NCBI RefSeq assembly: GCF_900636825.1
Contig: NZ_LR134318.1
Location: 2,761,501 to 2,825,500 of the forward strand
From: Pseudomonas fluorescens
Lineage (GTDB): Bacteria > Pseudomonadota > Gammaproteobacteria > Pseudomonadales > Pseudomonadaceae
Direction of reading: 5' to 3'
Length of the DNA stretch: 64,000 nt
Shown: one piece after another, positions 19,710 to 28,457 of the stretch
How positions within the stretch are numbered: position 1 is the first letter of the stretch
Layout: each line of letters starts with the position of its first letter
The notes under the pieces: model-generated
What the model was told of the DNA's origin: nothing
The model's input: the letters and a program-made list of their open reading frames with translations, nothing else
Database searches by the model: none
Position numbers and translations under genes: made by a program

Positions 19710-19758
19710 GAGGCCGTGAGAAGAGCAGCCGTCTAGGCCTTAGAGCCTTTTGCGACAC

Positions 19759-20049
19759 TTAAACGGGTTCCAAAGTGTTTGTTGTGTGTAGCTGAATCGA
19801 AACCATACGACGACGCTCCAAGCTATCGAGAATCGTCGGTGAGTTGAGATGAGTGGCCAATGCAATTTTCTTGAGCAGAGTCCTGAAAATTTCTAGCTGC
19901 TGGTATTCACTAGAGTCGACTTCGATAAAACCGTGATCGTCGTGTCTGGACTCTAAGGTTTGCAGGCGTGCTTGGATCCAGTTGTCCACTTTGTGGACGG
20001 TAACGTTCGCAGGGTCAAAGCTTCGTCCCTTTATTGAATCTTGCGGCAT
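19759..20049 (-). CDS. Hypothetical protein
   Basis: 96 residues from ATG 20049, with GGAG eight bases upstream. It is soluble and largely helical in appearance (WIQARLQTLESR, YQQLEIFRTLLKKIAL). No family recognised. It lies between defence and mobilization genes and is read away from the mobilization operon. Confidence 0.55.
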   Translation of the reverse strand: MPQDSIKGRSFDPANVTVHKVDNWIQARLQTLESRHDDHGFIEVDSSEYQQLEIFRTLLKKIALATHLNSPTILDSLERRRMVSIQLHTTNTLEPV

Positions 20050-20202
20050 TGCGTCAGCTCCATGAGTAAGTGGTCTTGTTGCTTATAGTTTGCCTGTGGA
20101 GAAAGAGGTGAATCTACTCCATCCTATGACACTGGAAGCTGCATAGCTCACAAGATGGCCCAGATGCTAATGTCATTGACTAGAGATTAACTTTTGGGTG
20201 TT

Positions 20203-20365
20203 GGCCGCGAATAGGCCTGCCATTCATAAACTCTCGCACTCCATAGGAGCGTTTGCTTCTTTGATGGGCCGCATAGCGGCCGATTTTGACCATCAATGAG
20301 CCAATGCCGGCCTTTGTTTGGCCTGCGCGGACTTGTGTTGGTACGCTGCGGGCCCGTATTGGGCC
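20203..20365. repeat. Four GGCC-N7-GGCC elements, candidate oriT or operator array
   Basis: Four 15-bp units, each GGCC, seven bases, GGCC, start at 20203, 20267, 20309 and 20351. Spacings of 64, 42 and 42 bp are close to whole helical turns, so all four face the same side of DNA. The second (GGCCGC-ATA-GCGGCC) and fourth (GGCCC-GTATT-GGGCC) are true hairpins. They lie 213-375 bp upstream of the MobC-like start, where an origin of transfer and auxiliary-protein sites are expected. Confidence 0.55.
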
Positions 20366-20577
20366 AGGTATTTCAATGATATACACGCTACTTTAGGGGG
20401 GTTAAAAATAAGCATTGTTCTAAAGCTATACCAGAAACAAGTTATGTCGGTGATATACCCGACGGTCAATTTCGTGCGAAATCATCTGATGCTCACCCCA
20501 TTTGTGGGGGTTGCGCTGGGTGCTTCTCCAAGAGTCATTATATTGAATAAAAAGTCTCGGGGAAGAGAGAATGCAGT
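20366..20577 (+). promoter_or_regulatory. Probable promoter/oriT region of the mobilization genes
   Basis: AT-rich sequence immediately upstream of the MobC-like gene. It contains a CCCC-ATTTGT-GGGG inverted repeat near 20496-20510, a typical location for a nick region or operator. No nick-site consensus could be fixed by eye. Confidence 0.35.
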
Positions 20578-20946
20578 ATGAGTGACCAAGTATTTTTTAC
20601 GAAGCCAGTAAAAGCTCCTAAGAAGGACAAAAGCCTGCTGATACGCATGAGCGTTGATGAGCGTTCTATCTTTGATGAGCGTCTCAGGGAGTCTGGCTAC
20701 AAAGCAGCTGGAGCTTTCGTCAGAGACTACGTAATCAATTCTAAGCCCAAGCGCAGATACGTGATCATTCCTCAAGCCCAGAAAGCCAGTGAGCATCTCG
20801 TTGAACTTGCCCAGATGATTATGGATGACGAAGAAAAAGAAGTGCTAGTGAAAAAAATCGTGTACGTGGCGATGAATGTTTTCGGCGAACTGGAAAAAGT
20901 TAGGCTTGGTGGTAAGGGCGAGGAAGGAGAAGACTATGATTGGTAA
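20578..20946 (+). CDS. MobC-like relaxosome accessory protein
   Basis: 122 residues. The segment KDKSLLIRMSVDERSIFDER followed by LRESGYKAAGAFVRDYVI fits the ribbon-helix-helix of MobC/plasmid mobilization relaxosome proteins, which bind oriT and help the relaxase nick. A charged helical tail follows. The last 11 bases overlap the relaxase gene, so both are co-translated. Probable target is the repeat array just upstream, an inference from position. Confidence 0.7.
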   Translation: MSDQVFFTKPVKAPKKDKSLLIRMSVDERSIFDERLRESGYKAAGAFVRDYVINSKPKRRYVIIPQAQKASEHLVELAQMIMDDEEKEVLVKKIVYVAMNVFGELEKVRLGGKGEEGEDYDW

Positions 20947-22201
20947 GCTCCTGAAATCTTCCACTGGCTCCTGCGCTAATCGCATCAAATATGTCTATGG
21001 AGGAAAAAAACATGACCATGACATCATCAATATTAAGACAATCGATACCAACTGCCTGGCTTTCTGCCCAGAGATCGGAATACAGAAAGGCTGCGCGGAG
21101 AGTCTGGGTTGTATGATCCTCGACATGGATATCGCTACAAAATTGAAAATGGGCGAGCAAGGACAGCCAAAGAGAAGACTGAAGCCGGTTTTTCATGCGA
21201 TTCTTTCGCTAGATACTGGTGAGTCACTCACCCTCGCACAGTGGAAGATAGCCGTACGACATTACCTGAAATCGATGGGCTTTAAGAGCAGCACAAAGTA
21301 CACATCTGTCCTCCATGCTGATACAGATAACGAGCACGTTCATATCGTTGCTAATCGAATTAGCTACGAGTCGGGCTTTCCGATGGTTAGTGATCAAAAT
21401 AATTTTGAAAAAAACTTGCAATCGATCAGCGAGATTGAGGGCATGTTCGGCCTCAAAAGGGCCCCAAGACCAGAGGAGACTTGGAACATCGCTGTCAGCG
21501 GTAGAGAGGTCGACGGTGCCGCAAGGGCCCGCGCAATACCTTACAGATCCCGTCTCGCTGCAAAGGTCGGAGCTTGTGTCGAGAGTACTAGGGAGCGTAA
21601 TGGAGACATTATCAATTTTGTCCGGGCTTTAAGGAGGCAACGCGTCTACGTCCATTTACGATACGACACCGAGGGCCAACCGAAAGGGATTAGCTTTGAA
21701 TTTGAGGATCGTGTCACCTCAGGTAAGACGCTGAAGAAAGCGCGTTTCACCTTTCAAAAACTGACGACTCAGGAAGGCATTAGATATGAGCCGAGCATGC
21801 TTCCGCAGTTACAAGCAGAGCTTTCTAAGCGAAATCCAGCGAATAAAGGCAAGCCTAACCCAACCGAGCAACGCTACTGGGTCAACCGTGGCTGGGTCTA
21901 TATGTACTTCATCCCGTCCCACACTGCCCATGCCCCCTTCATCAGGCTCAAAGTGAAAAAAACCGGCGCTCAAGTTAGACAGGAGATTGCTCACGAAGAG
22001 GCGACGGCACTGGTCAAAGCGATCCTGCAGATCCTAGCCGCGCTTTTTGGTGTTGCCGTGAGGTACACGGCAAAGCCTGGCAACCCCAGAGTTAAGGGCT
22101 ATATAGAATACGATCAATATGAGGGTCGCCAACTTTCTGCCCTCGTCGAATCTACGGTTATCCAAAAACACCTGCCAAACAATGAATGTAAAAAACTTTG
22201 A
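20936..22201 (+). CDS. Relaxase / mobilization nuclease
   Basis: 421 residues from ATG 20936 (GGAGA upstream, overlapping MobC). The histidine motif EHVHIVANRIS (HxHxxxN) with preceding PVFHAILSL and KYTSVLHADTDN matches relaxases of the pfam Relaxase/VirD2 group. These nick oriT and stay bound to the 5' end by tyrosine. The catalytic Tyr is expected in the first 30 residues, where KYVYGGKK supplies candidates. The 200-residue C-terminus is not recognised. With no type IV secretion genes visible in the window, the element would be mobilizable rather than self-transmissible. Confidence 0.8.
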   Translation: MIGKLLKSSTGSCANRIKYVYGGKKHDHDIINIKTIDTNCLAFCPEIGIQKGCAESLGCMILDMDIATKLKMGEQGQPKRRLKPVFHAILSLDTGESLTLAQWKIAVRHYLKSMGFKSSTKYTSVLHADTDNEHVHIVANRISYESGFPMVSDQNNFEKNLQSISEIEGMFGLKRAPRPEETWNIAVSGREVDGAARARAIPYRSRLAAKVGACVESTRERNGDIINFVRALRRQRVYVHLRYDTEGQPKGISFEFEDRVTSGKTLKKARFTFQKLTTQEGIRYEPSMLPQLQAELSKRNPANKGKPNPTEQRYWVNRGWVYMYFIPSHTAHAPFIRLKVKKTGAQVRQEIAHEEATALVKAILQILAALFGVAVRYTAKPGNPRVKGYIEYDQYEGRQLSALVESTVIQKHLPNNECKKL

Positions 22202-22327
22202 TTTAATTTGGAGCACAGTAAATGTAATAAATGGGCTGGAAGTAACAATCAGTGTTGGACATGGCATGACTGCAGCATCAGGCGCGAGACCGCTGTCTAC
22301 GTTCCAGTACATGAGCGATATTTTGAA

Positions 22328-22480
22328 ATGATGTCGGAAAAAACTATCTCCATTGATTCTGTCTTAGAAAAGCCGATAGGGTACGTGCCTCATAATTCGT
22401 ATTCTGAAGAAGGCAGTCGATATGCTGTGCTTTTTCACAAGGCAACTTATGGTGGCAGCAAATTGCAGGGTCTAATTTAA
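22328..22480 (+). CDS. Possible small hypothetical protein
   Basis: A 50-codon frame (MMSEKTISIDSVLEKPIG...) shortly after the relaxase, in AT-richer sequence. No clear ribosome binding site and no family recognised, so it may be chance. Confidence 0.25.
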   Translation: MMSEKTISIDSVLEKPIGYVPHNSYSEEGSRYAVLFHKATYGGSKLQGLI

Positions 22481-22548
22481 GGCGATTATGTCTGATGCAT
22501 GCATTCTAGATATTTTAGAAAATCCGTCCAAGCACTAATTGATCCAAG

Positions 22549-22590
22549 CCGCTTAAGATCTCTGTACTTTGTGATGTGGGATCTTAGCGG
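22549..22590. terminator. Hairpin between relaxase and integrase ends
   Basis: CCGCTTAAGATC (22549-22560) pairs with GATCTTAGCGG (22580-22590) apart from one bulged T. It lies 28 bp beyond the integrase stop and probably terminates one or both convergent transcripts. Confidence 0.45.
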
Positions 22591-22617
22591 TCGAAAGCGG
22601 GATGGAAAATTTTTTGA

Positions 22618-23991
22618 TTAGGTACGTGCTACGAGTTCACCCATTGCTTTGCTATCAAGGGGCGCCAAAGTTTTTAGTAGTCCTCTGCAAACGATATCTT
22701 TTTCAATTCCTGACATTTTGTAAATATCATGTTCCACAAGTGTAATTGCGTTCCTGACTTCCGAGAGATAGTCAGTTTTATAGCCATCTGTCACATCCAC
22801 GGATCGTCCTTTGCCATCATGGTTAGAAAGAACCTTAGTATAATATTGACCAATGCGAGCTTTTTGAGCTGTCGAGATAAAGCTGGCTCGCATAATTTTT
22901 CGTGGTAGATTTGTTCCAATCTTTTCCTGAACTCTAATTAAAAAATCTCTCACACTGGATTCACTGATTTTTTCTTGCGAAACTCCGGAAAAAACATAGT
23001 CGCTGATCGAATGCTTCGTGGCATAAAGGAGTTGGCAGTAAGCACTGTCACTTAGAACTAGGTGAAACTCCTCTCCGTTTTTTAATGAGTCACGTTCATT
23101 TAGCTTCGTCCGCGCCGAAAAGATGACTGATCTCGTGGCGTGGTGTATGTCCGTCTTGCGAATTTTGGCAATTTCTCCTGGCCTCACTCCGCTAAAGAGC
23201 ATAAATAGTACGGCGGCTGACACGGTCTTAAAAGACGTTGGCACATCTCGTAATGGTTGCTGGTCAGCAATAGCCAAGCACTCCGCAATAAACCCACCAA
23301 GCTCATTAGGATTTATACGTATTTTTGCTCGCTTATTTTCGTGCCAAAGTTTGAGCGTAGTCATGATTTCTACTGGGTTGTATTCAATCAGCCTTTTAGG
23401 GCCGTTATTGTAAAATGCCATGGCAAATGAAAAAATGGAACCGAGGAGGGATAGCGTTTTATTAGCTGTGCGCTTCCGCTGTGTGCCAAGTGTCTCATCC
23501 TTTTTCGGCACTGCTTGGGTTACCTTCTCGTGCAGTGCGGTCACATCTTTGGCGGTGATTGTGCGCAATGACCTACCGGGCAAATTAGGAGCGATGTGAT
23601 TTTTAAAAGTCTTGCGATAGTCGTCGATGGTGCACTTAGTGAGCTTAGCTTTTGCGATCAGCATGTCCTCGAATGCGCTCTCGACGGTTACCTCATCTTG
23701 CATGGATTTGACGATTTTTTCCTTCAGCGTCGCCTCCAGATTGGTGTACACCGACAACGCTTTTTCCCTTATCAGAGGAATTTTTGTGGTGCGTTTGTCG
23801 TAAGCGTCGAGCTTGATTCGATGGTCTCTGCCCTTAAATTTCCTCATCACAAAAAAGGTTTTACCGCCTGCTTTGGTGACCCGGATGGCCAGGCCTTTGA
23901 TTTCCGTGTCGTACACCAGGATGTCGGCTTTGCCGTCCGGGCACGTAAGGTCGTCCAGTGCGGACTTGGTAAAATTGATTTTCTTTGCCAT
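22618..23991 (-). CDS. Tyrosine-recombinase integrase of the island
   Basis: 457 residues, the usual size of P4/CTnDOT-style island integrases with an N-terminal arm-binding domain (KADILVYDTEIKGLAIRVTK, DUF4102-like), a SAM-like core-binding domain and a catalytic domain. Arg is in FSGVRPGEIAKI; box II reads PRKIMRASF, so the usual His of HxxR is Lys; then LSNHDGKG and the Tyr in VTDGYKTDYL. It should catalyse site-specific integration at the tRNA-Leu 3' end, the sequence repeated at 24123, 24500 and 40160. It is read away from the tRNA, with its start 78 bp before the tRNA 5' end. Confidence 0.9.
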   Translation of the reverse strand: MAKKINFTKSALDDLTCPDGKADILVYDTEIKGLAIRVTKAGGKTFFVMRKFKGRDHRIKLDAYDKRTTKIPLIREKALSVYTNLEATLKEKIVKSMQDEVTVESAFEDMLIAKAKLTKCTIDDYRKTFKNHIAPNLPGRSLRTITAKDVTALHEKVTQAVPKKDETLGTQRKRTANKTLSLLGSIFSFAMAFYNNGPKRLIEYNPVEIMTTLKLWHENKRAKIRINPNELGGFIAECLAIADQQPLRDVPTSFKTVSAAVLFMLFSGVRPGEIAKIRKTDIHHATRSVIFSARTKLNERDSLKNGEEFHLVLSDSAYCQLLYATKHSISDYVFSGVSQEKISESSVRDFLIRVQEKIGTNLPRKIMRASFISTAQKARIGQYYTKVLSNHDGKGRSVDVTDGYKTDYLSEVRNAITLVEHDIYKMSGIEKDIVCRGLLKTLAPLDSKAMGELVART

Positions 23992-24069
23992 AAGGGGGTC
24001 TTATTTCCTAAGTGATTGATTCTGGATTTGTTTTAGGGTTAAATCAGCGCCTGCTTTTGCATTTCCCAT

Positions 24070-24154
24070 GCCCCGATGGTGAAATTGGTAGACACATCAG
24101 ACTTAAAATCTGCCGCCGCAGGGCGTGCCGGTTCGATTCCGGCTCGGGGCACCA
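24070..24154 (+). tRNA. tRNA-Leu (anticodon TAA)
   Basis: Complete cloverleaf with encoded CCA: acceptor GCCCCGA / TCGGGGC, D-arm GGTGAAATTGGTAGACAC, anticodon stem CAGA-CTTAAAA-TCTG, long variable arm GCCGCCGCAGGGC, and T-arm GCCGGTTCGATTCCGGC. The class II variable arm and TAA anticodon identify leucine. The acceptor stem differs from the TTCGGGC ends of the two downstream att copies, so this gene is probably carried by the island rather than being the original target. Confidence 0.95.
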
Positions 24155-24259
24155 TCTCGCTTCATCTCGTTCCATCAAAAAACGCCCCTATCTGTCACTA
24201 GCGTCTACCGAGACCCTGGTGTTTTTTGTTGTCTGCGATTGGTATCCAGTGCCTTAAAT

Positions 24260-24315
24260 TTGGTAGCCGGCTTGGGTGCTATTTGGGAGCTGACTTGGGA
24301 GCTTGGCTGGCAGCT
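24260..24315 (+). repeat. Five helically phased TTGGNAGCT-like repeats
   Basis: TTGGTAGCC (24260), TTGGGTGCT (24272), TTGGGAGCT (24283), TTGGGAGCT (24295) and CTGGCAGCT (24307) follow each other at 11-12 bp steps. They lie 105-160 bp beyond the tRNA and 190-240 bp before the second att copy. This is what arm-type integrase or excisionase sites look like; the role is inferred. Confidence 0.5.
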
Positions 24316-24472
24316 TTCGCCATTCCTGGCCTGCCGAGCTCAGCTCTCACCTGCTCTCCAATGCGACCAAGAATGTCCGTAACCTATTGATCTAACAAGT
24401 TTTTAAGCCTGTAAGCACGGGCAAAAGCCGGCCTCAGCGCTCAACTGCTTTTGTATGCTGGCGAGGGGTAAG

Positions 24473-24574
24473 ATGACTTAAAATCCCCCGCTCGTAAGGG
24501 CGTGCCGGTTCGATTCCGGCTTCGGGCACCATATATCAAGGGCTTGCATGACATAACTCATGCAGGCCCTTCGT
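24473..24574 (+). other. Attachment-site copy: partial tRNA-Leu plus terminator
   Basis: From 24475 the sequence reads as a tRNA-Leu lacking its 5' third, with the TAA anticodon, variable arm and T-arm kept, ending in TTCGGGCACCA at 24532. Bases 24500-24532 are identical to 40160-40192. A terminator hairpin AAGGGCTTGCATGA/TCATGCAGGCCCTT (24538-24571) follows, nearly the same as at 40200-40233. This looks like the junction between two tandem integrated elements. Confidence 0.75.
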
Positions 24575-24762
24575 TCTATTTCCGCAATCAAAAAATTCTG
24601 CGCAATGGTGACCGTCAGTCACATCGTAGGGGTAACCTTCATCCCATTGCATCGGCTGAGGCGATGGCGGCCGCTGAATGCTGGGTTTCCATTCAGTCGC
24701 GCTGACAACCGGTCGTCTGCCCGACCAGTCATACATTTCGACTGGTGTCATAATGATGTCAT

Positions 24763-25056
24763 ATGGAAAGCACTGAAGCGCGCTTCCCACCATCCACGCA
24801 TTGTGACCTCATGCACTCGACCGCTGATTTTAGATTCAACGCCCATCACCTGTTGCTCGACCTCGATGCAACTACCAATCACCTTATGATGCTGGTCGTT
24901 TCACACGAAGTGAGTGGCACTCGCTGGGAAGACGCGGTCGCTCGACAGCAACGAGCCTATGCCGCGTGGATCTCTATCCTGCCAGGCGTTCGGATCGACC
25001 CGATGCCTATGCTGGATGGGCGAGCTACAGACGGTATAAGCTCTGTTGCCGACTAG
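24763..25056 (+). CDS. Hypothetical protein
   Basis: 97 codons; the coding-looking part is from ATG 24811 (MHSTADFRFNAHHLLLDLD). Composition and the helical pattern (ARQQRAYAAWISILPG) look real, but no ribosome binding site or family is clear. It is the first possible gene of the second element. Confidence 0.4.
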   Translation: MESTEARFPPSTHCDLMHSTADFRFNAHHLLLDLDATTNHLMMLVVSHEVSGTRWEDAVARQQRAYAAWISILPGVRIDPMPMLDGRATDGISSVAD

Positions 25057-25100
25057 GATTCTGCAGCGATCATTTACGCGTGATCCTCTTCCGTCGGTAC

Positions 25101-25775
25101 TCATCGGCCGCGCAAGCTGCGCGGGGAAGACAGGACATGCTCCAGCTGCGGCTCTGCGAGAGCCATGTGCATCGCCAAGTCCTGCGCCTGCTCCCACTGC
25201 AAATCGGGGCGTAGCCAAACATGCGCATCCTCGGCAGTGAACGCTAGCAGGCGTTGCTGTCTGGTGGAGCTGTCATCGTGCGTGAGCAGTGCGAGGCCGT
25301 CACAGCCATTGAACTGGTCACTGGCCTGTGCCAGTGCTGCGAGGAAAATCGGCCCATTCTGGCGCGACGTGGTGTAGCTGAGGCGGACGCTGTTTGTTGA
25401 TTGCTCGGGTTCGCAGGCTTCATACCAGCCGTCGACCGCGATGAGCATGCGCCCGTCGCGCTTGAGCCGGTCGAAGACTCGTGATCGCATCACCAGATGT
25501 AGAGGCAGATGAGTCATCGGCGGCATGGTTCCCATCGACCAGAACGGTTTCCATCCCCAGCGAACCTTGAGGCATTCCAATGACCCGTTGCGGCTGCGTA
25601 TGGCATTCACGCACATGTTCGGCTTGATCACGTTTCGGCTGTGCTACGGTTCGCAGGTTCGGTGCAGACTGCCGTCCGCCAGACCAAGTGCACCGCTCAT
25701 ATTCTGGTTCTGCGCTGCGGTAAACAACGCTTCAAAACCCTCGTTTACATCGTGTTGAACAATGTACTCACACAT
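25101..25775 (-). pseudogene. SRAP (SOS-response-associated peptidase) gene with in-frame stop
   Basis: From ATG 25775 the frame begins MCEYIVQHD, with Cys2, the SRAP residue that crosslinks abasic sites. After 43 codons an amber TAG (25646-25644) interrupts it. The same frame then continues with VRWGWKPFW, the active-site AVDGWYEACEP and GPIFLAALAQ, all typical of SRAP/HMCES proteins. The late HxxR-type segment is degraded to STRQQRLL. SRAP proteins shield abasic sites in single-stranded DNA. The stop and lost histidine suggest decay, though a point sequencing error cannot be excluded for the stop alone. Confidence 0.65.
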
Positions 25776-26043
25776 CGCGGTAACTCCTGGCAGTGACACT
25801 TCAAAGGACCCGCCGCGTCGCGTCTGATCTGTTTTTAGGAATGAATGTGACGGGTCATGTAAATGTGAGCCAGGGCGGTGCTGCGCGGTTCTAAACTCCT
25901 TTGACTGAACAGACGAACGGAAAAAAAGAGGCATTTCATCGACTTGCGTGACCGTTCATCCGCTGCCGCCGTTTGCAAGGTGAGGTGATTGATAAATCTT
26001 TTTGTCCTCTGTCAATCGGCAACGTCATTGGGTAGGACAGTGC

Positions 26044-27057
26044 ATGTCACATAAGCCAGAAGCATACCGGGACGTTTCAGAAGGTTCCGAATCCGCCTCA
26101 ACCGATGATAACCACATCGATTGCCTGATTATCGGCGCCGGCCCTGCAGGGCTCACCACGGCGGTTTATTTAAGCCGTTTCCACCGACGGGTCGTGGTCG
26201 CCGACGGCGGGCAGAGTCGCGCAAGTCTGATCCCGCTTTCACACAACTACCCCGGCTTTGCACCAGGCATATCGGGCAACGACTTGCTCGATCGATTACG
26301 CGAGCAAGCTCTTTCGTACGGGGCGATGATCGAAGCCGGACGTGTGGAGGGTCTTCTCAAGAATCGCACCGGTTTCGTTGCGCAACTCAATGGACGAGCG
26401 CTGAGCGCATCCCGTGTGGTGCTGGCAACCGGAATCGTCGATACCTTGCCGCAGATGGATCGACCATACGATGCCATTGCACAGTCGGTCATTCGGCTGT
26501 GCGCGATATGCGATGGTTACGAAGTCAACGGTGACAACGTAGCGGTGTTTGGCGAGGCACACTGTGCGATTAATCACGGGCTGTTTTTGCGCAACTTTAC
26601 TGACCGCGTCACCGTGCTCGCCGAGGGTGATAGCGATGTGAGCGGGGAGGAGATCACGACAGCGCAGCGTGCGGGCATACGTCTGATCAGTGATCGGGTC
26701 GAGTACATCGAAGTGAGCGATGGCAAAGTCTTGGTGAAGGTGGGCAGTGGCGAAGAGTTTTGCTTCGATATCGTCTATCCGTCGCTGGGTTCGCGATATC
26801 GCTCGGAGCTCGCGGTGCAACTGGGCGCACAGGTAGACGAGGAGGGCGCTTTGCACGTGGACAACCACCAGCGCACATCGATCAGCGGGCTATACGCGGT
26901 TGGGGATGTCGTGGGCTCTCTCAAACAAATCAGCGTTGCTACGGGCCAAGCGGCAGTCTGCGCGACCGCAGTGCATAACAGCCTCGCTCCGCATTTTTGG
27001 GATCGGACACGGGACGAAAGACCCGCTCGCGACCGCTTGAGTACACAGGCGGAATAG
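26044..27057 (+). CDS. NAD(P)/FAD oxidoreductase, thioredoxin-reductase-like
   Basis: 337 residues from ATG 26044 (AGGA six bases upstream). FAD-binding IIGAGPAGLTTAVYLSRF at the N-terminus, the redox-active CAIC in LCAICDGYEV, NAD(P) region NVAVFGEA, and the C-terminal FAD motif GLYAVGDVVGSLKQI follow the TrxB layout. The NAD(P)-binding GxGxxA motif is weak (FGEAHC), so the electron donor may differ from that of true TrxB. No thioredoxin gene is adjacent, so the substrate is unknown; it could reduce a disulfide or small molecule. Confidence 0.85.
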   Translation: MSHKPEAYRDVSEGSESASTDDNHIDCLIIGAGPAGLTTAVYLSRFHRRVVVADGGQSRASLIPLSHNYPGFAPGISGNDLLDRLREQALSYGAMIEAGRVEGLLKNRTGFVAQLNGRALSASRVVLATGIVDTLPQMDRPYDAIAQSVIRLCAICDGYEVNGDNVAVFGEAHCAINHGLFLRNFTDRVTVLAEGDSDVSGEEITTAQRAGIRLISDRVEYIEVSDGKVLVKVGSGEEFCFDIVYPSLGSRYRSELAVQLGAQVDEEGALHVDNHQRTSISGLYAVGDVVGSLKQISVATGQAAVCATAVHNSLAPHFWDRTRDERPARDRLSTQAE

Positions 27058-27134
27058 CGTCTTGAGACATCTCTCCCATTCCAGCACTGACTCCGGTGTG
27101 ATCTGAATCAATGTTCCCTGCCAATGTGTGCGCT

Positions 27135-28160
27135 TCACTTTGCCTGCCGAACCGCCTCATGCTCGCGCTGGTTGAGTTGCCAGCGCCACGCATCGGAGAG
27201 CATTTGCTCCAGTGAAAAGCGCGCTTGCCAGCCCAGCTCGTCGAGGGACTTTTGGGGGTCGGCCCAGCAGCAGGCTATGTCGCCTGGGCGACGCGCTTCG
27301 AAGTTCAGCGGGATCTGGACGCCGCTCACCTTTTCAAAGGCGTTGATCACGTCCAGCACCGAATACCCGCGCCCCGTTCCCAGGTTCCAGATACTGACGC
27401 CACAGCGTTCGCGCAACGCTTCCAGCGCGCGGATATGTCCCAGGGCCAGATCGACGACATGGATGTAATCGCGAACGCCGGTGCCGTCCGGGGTGGGGTA
27501 GTCCTTGCCGTAGACTGATAACGCTGGGCGCTCGCCACTGGCAACCTGAAGCAGATAGGGCAATAGATTGTTCGGTGTGCTGGTCGGCGCTTCGCCCAGC
27601 AGGCCGGAGGCATGGGCACCGATCGGGTTAAAGTAGCGCAGCAGGCCTATCGACCAGCGCGGGTCGGAGCTGGCCACGCTTTTCATGACGTTTTCACACA
27701 TCAGCTTCGACATCCCGTACGGGTTGGTCGGTTGCCGGGTGGCGCACGATTCATTGATCGGCATGCGGGTGCAATCCCCGTACACCGTTGCGGATGAGCT
27801 GAACACCAACCGGAATACGCCGGCCTGTGCCATGGCCTGGCAAAGCATTACGCTGCCGCCGACATTGGTGTCGTAGTAGCGCAACGGCTCGCGCACGCTC
27901 TCGCCGACGGCTTTCAACCCCGCGCAATGCACCACGGCGTCGATCGGGTAGTCACGCAGCAGCCTGTCGAGCAAGCGTCGATTCCGCACGTCGCCATTAA
28001 CGAACGCCGGCCGCTTGCCCGCCAAGGTGCTTATCCGGTCAATCGCTGAGCGATGGCTATTGCACAAGTTGTCCAGTATCAACACGTCTTCGCCTCGGAC
28101 CATCCATTCCAATGCAACGTGCGCACCGATAAATCCCGCACCGCCCGTAATCAAGATCAT
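27135..28160 (-). CDS. galE: UDP-glucose 4-epimerase
   Basis: 341 residues, standard GalE length. NAD-binding GGAGFIGAHVA at the start, SSSATVYG with the catalytic Ser/Thr, YGMSK (YxxxK), and a C-terminus typical of GalE. It interconverts UDP-glucose and UDP-galactose in the cytoplasm. It is divergent from the glycosyltransferase/glf operon across about 300 bp; UDP-galactose is the substrate of the mutase there, so it supplies the same pathway. Confidence 0.93.
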   Translation of the reverse strand: MILITGGAGFIGAHVALEWMVRGEDVLILDNLCNSHRSAIDRISTLAGKRPAFVNGDVRNRRLLDRLLRDYPIDAVVHCAGLKAVGESVREPLRYYDTNVGGSVMLCQAMAQAGVFRLVFSSSATVYGDCTRMPINESCATRQPTNPYGMSKLMCENVMKSVASSDPRWSIGLLRYFNPIGAHASGLLGEAPTSTPNNLLPYLLQVASGERPALSVYGKDYPTPDGTGVRDYIHVVDLALGHIRALEALRERCGVSIWNLGTGRGYSVLDVINAFEKVSGVQIPLNFEARRPGDIACCWADPQKSLDELGWQARFSLEQMLSDAWRWQLNQREHEAVRQAK

Positions 28161-28457
28161 GCGCTCGCCCTCGCATCTGCCGATGACTGTTTTTTCTGTC
28201 CTGTCAACGCTGTTTGCGCGACTGACTGTTCAAGGTAGGGGGCGCTTTTTACGAGGAGTTCAAACCGGGTGGCTGACCGGTATGTGCAGTTCATCGGCTT
28301 TGCTCACTCTTGCGCTGAACGCCCCGCGAAGACCGTGCTTCCAACCTTCAAGAGCCGAATGGTCTTGATAAGGGCTGTCGTGCACTTGCCGTATCGACAC
28401 GGTATGGCCAAGGGGCTTGATGCATGAGCCTTCATCTTTGCGCTTGAGGACTTTGAT
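28161..28457. promoter_or_regulatory. Divergent promoter region, galE / sugar operon
   Basis: 297 bases between divergent genes, presumably containing both promoters. No gene or strong operator repeat is visible. Confidence 0.5.

Noticed and set aside
24536..24793. Minus-strand frame across the second att copy
   Set aside because: Runs through the terminator hairpin; no ribosome binding site.
26044..27057. True thioredoxin reductase (trxB)
   Set aside because: Weak NAD(P) motif and no thioredoxin nearby; only a TrxB-like call is justified.
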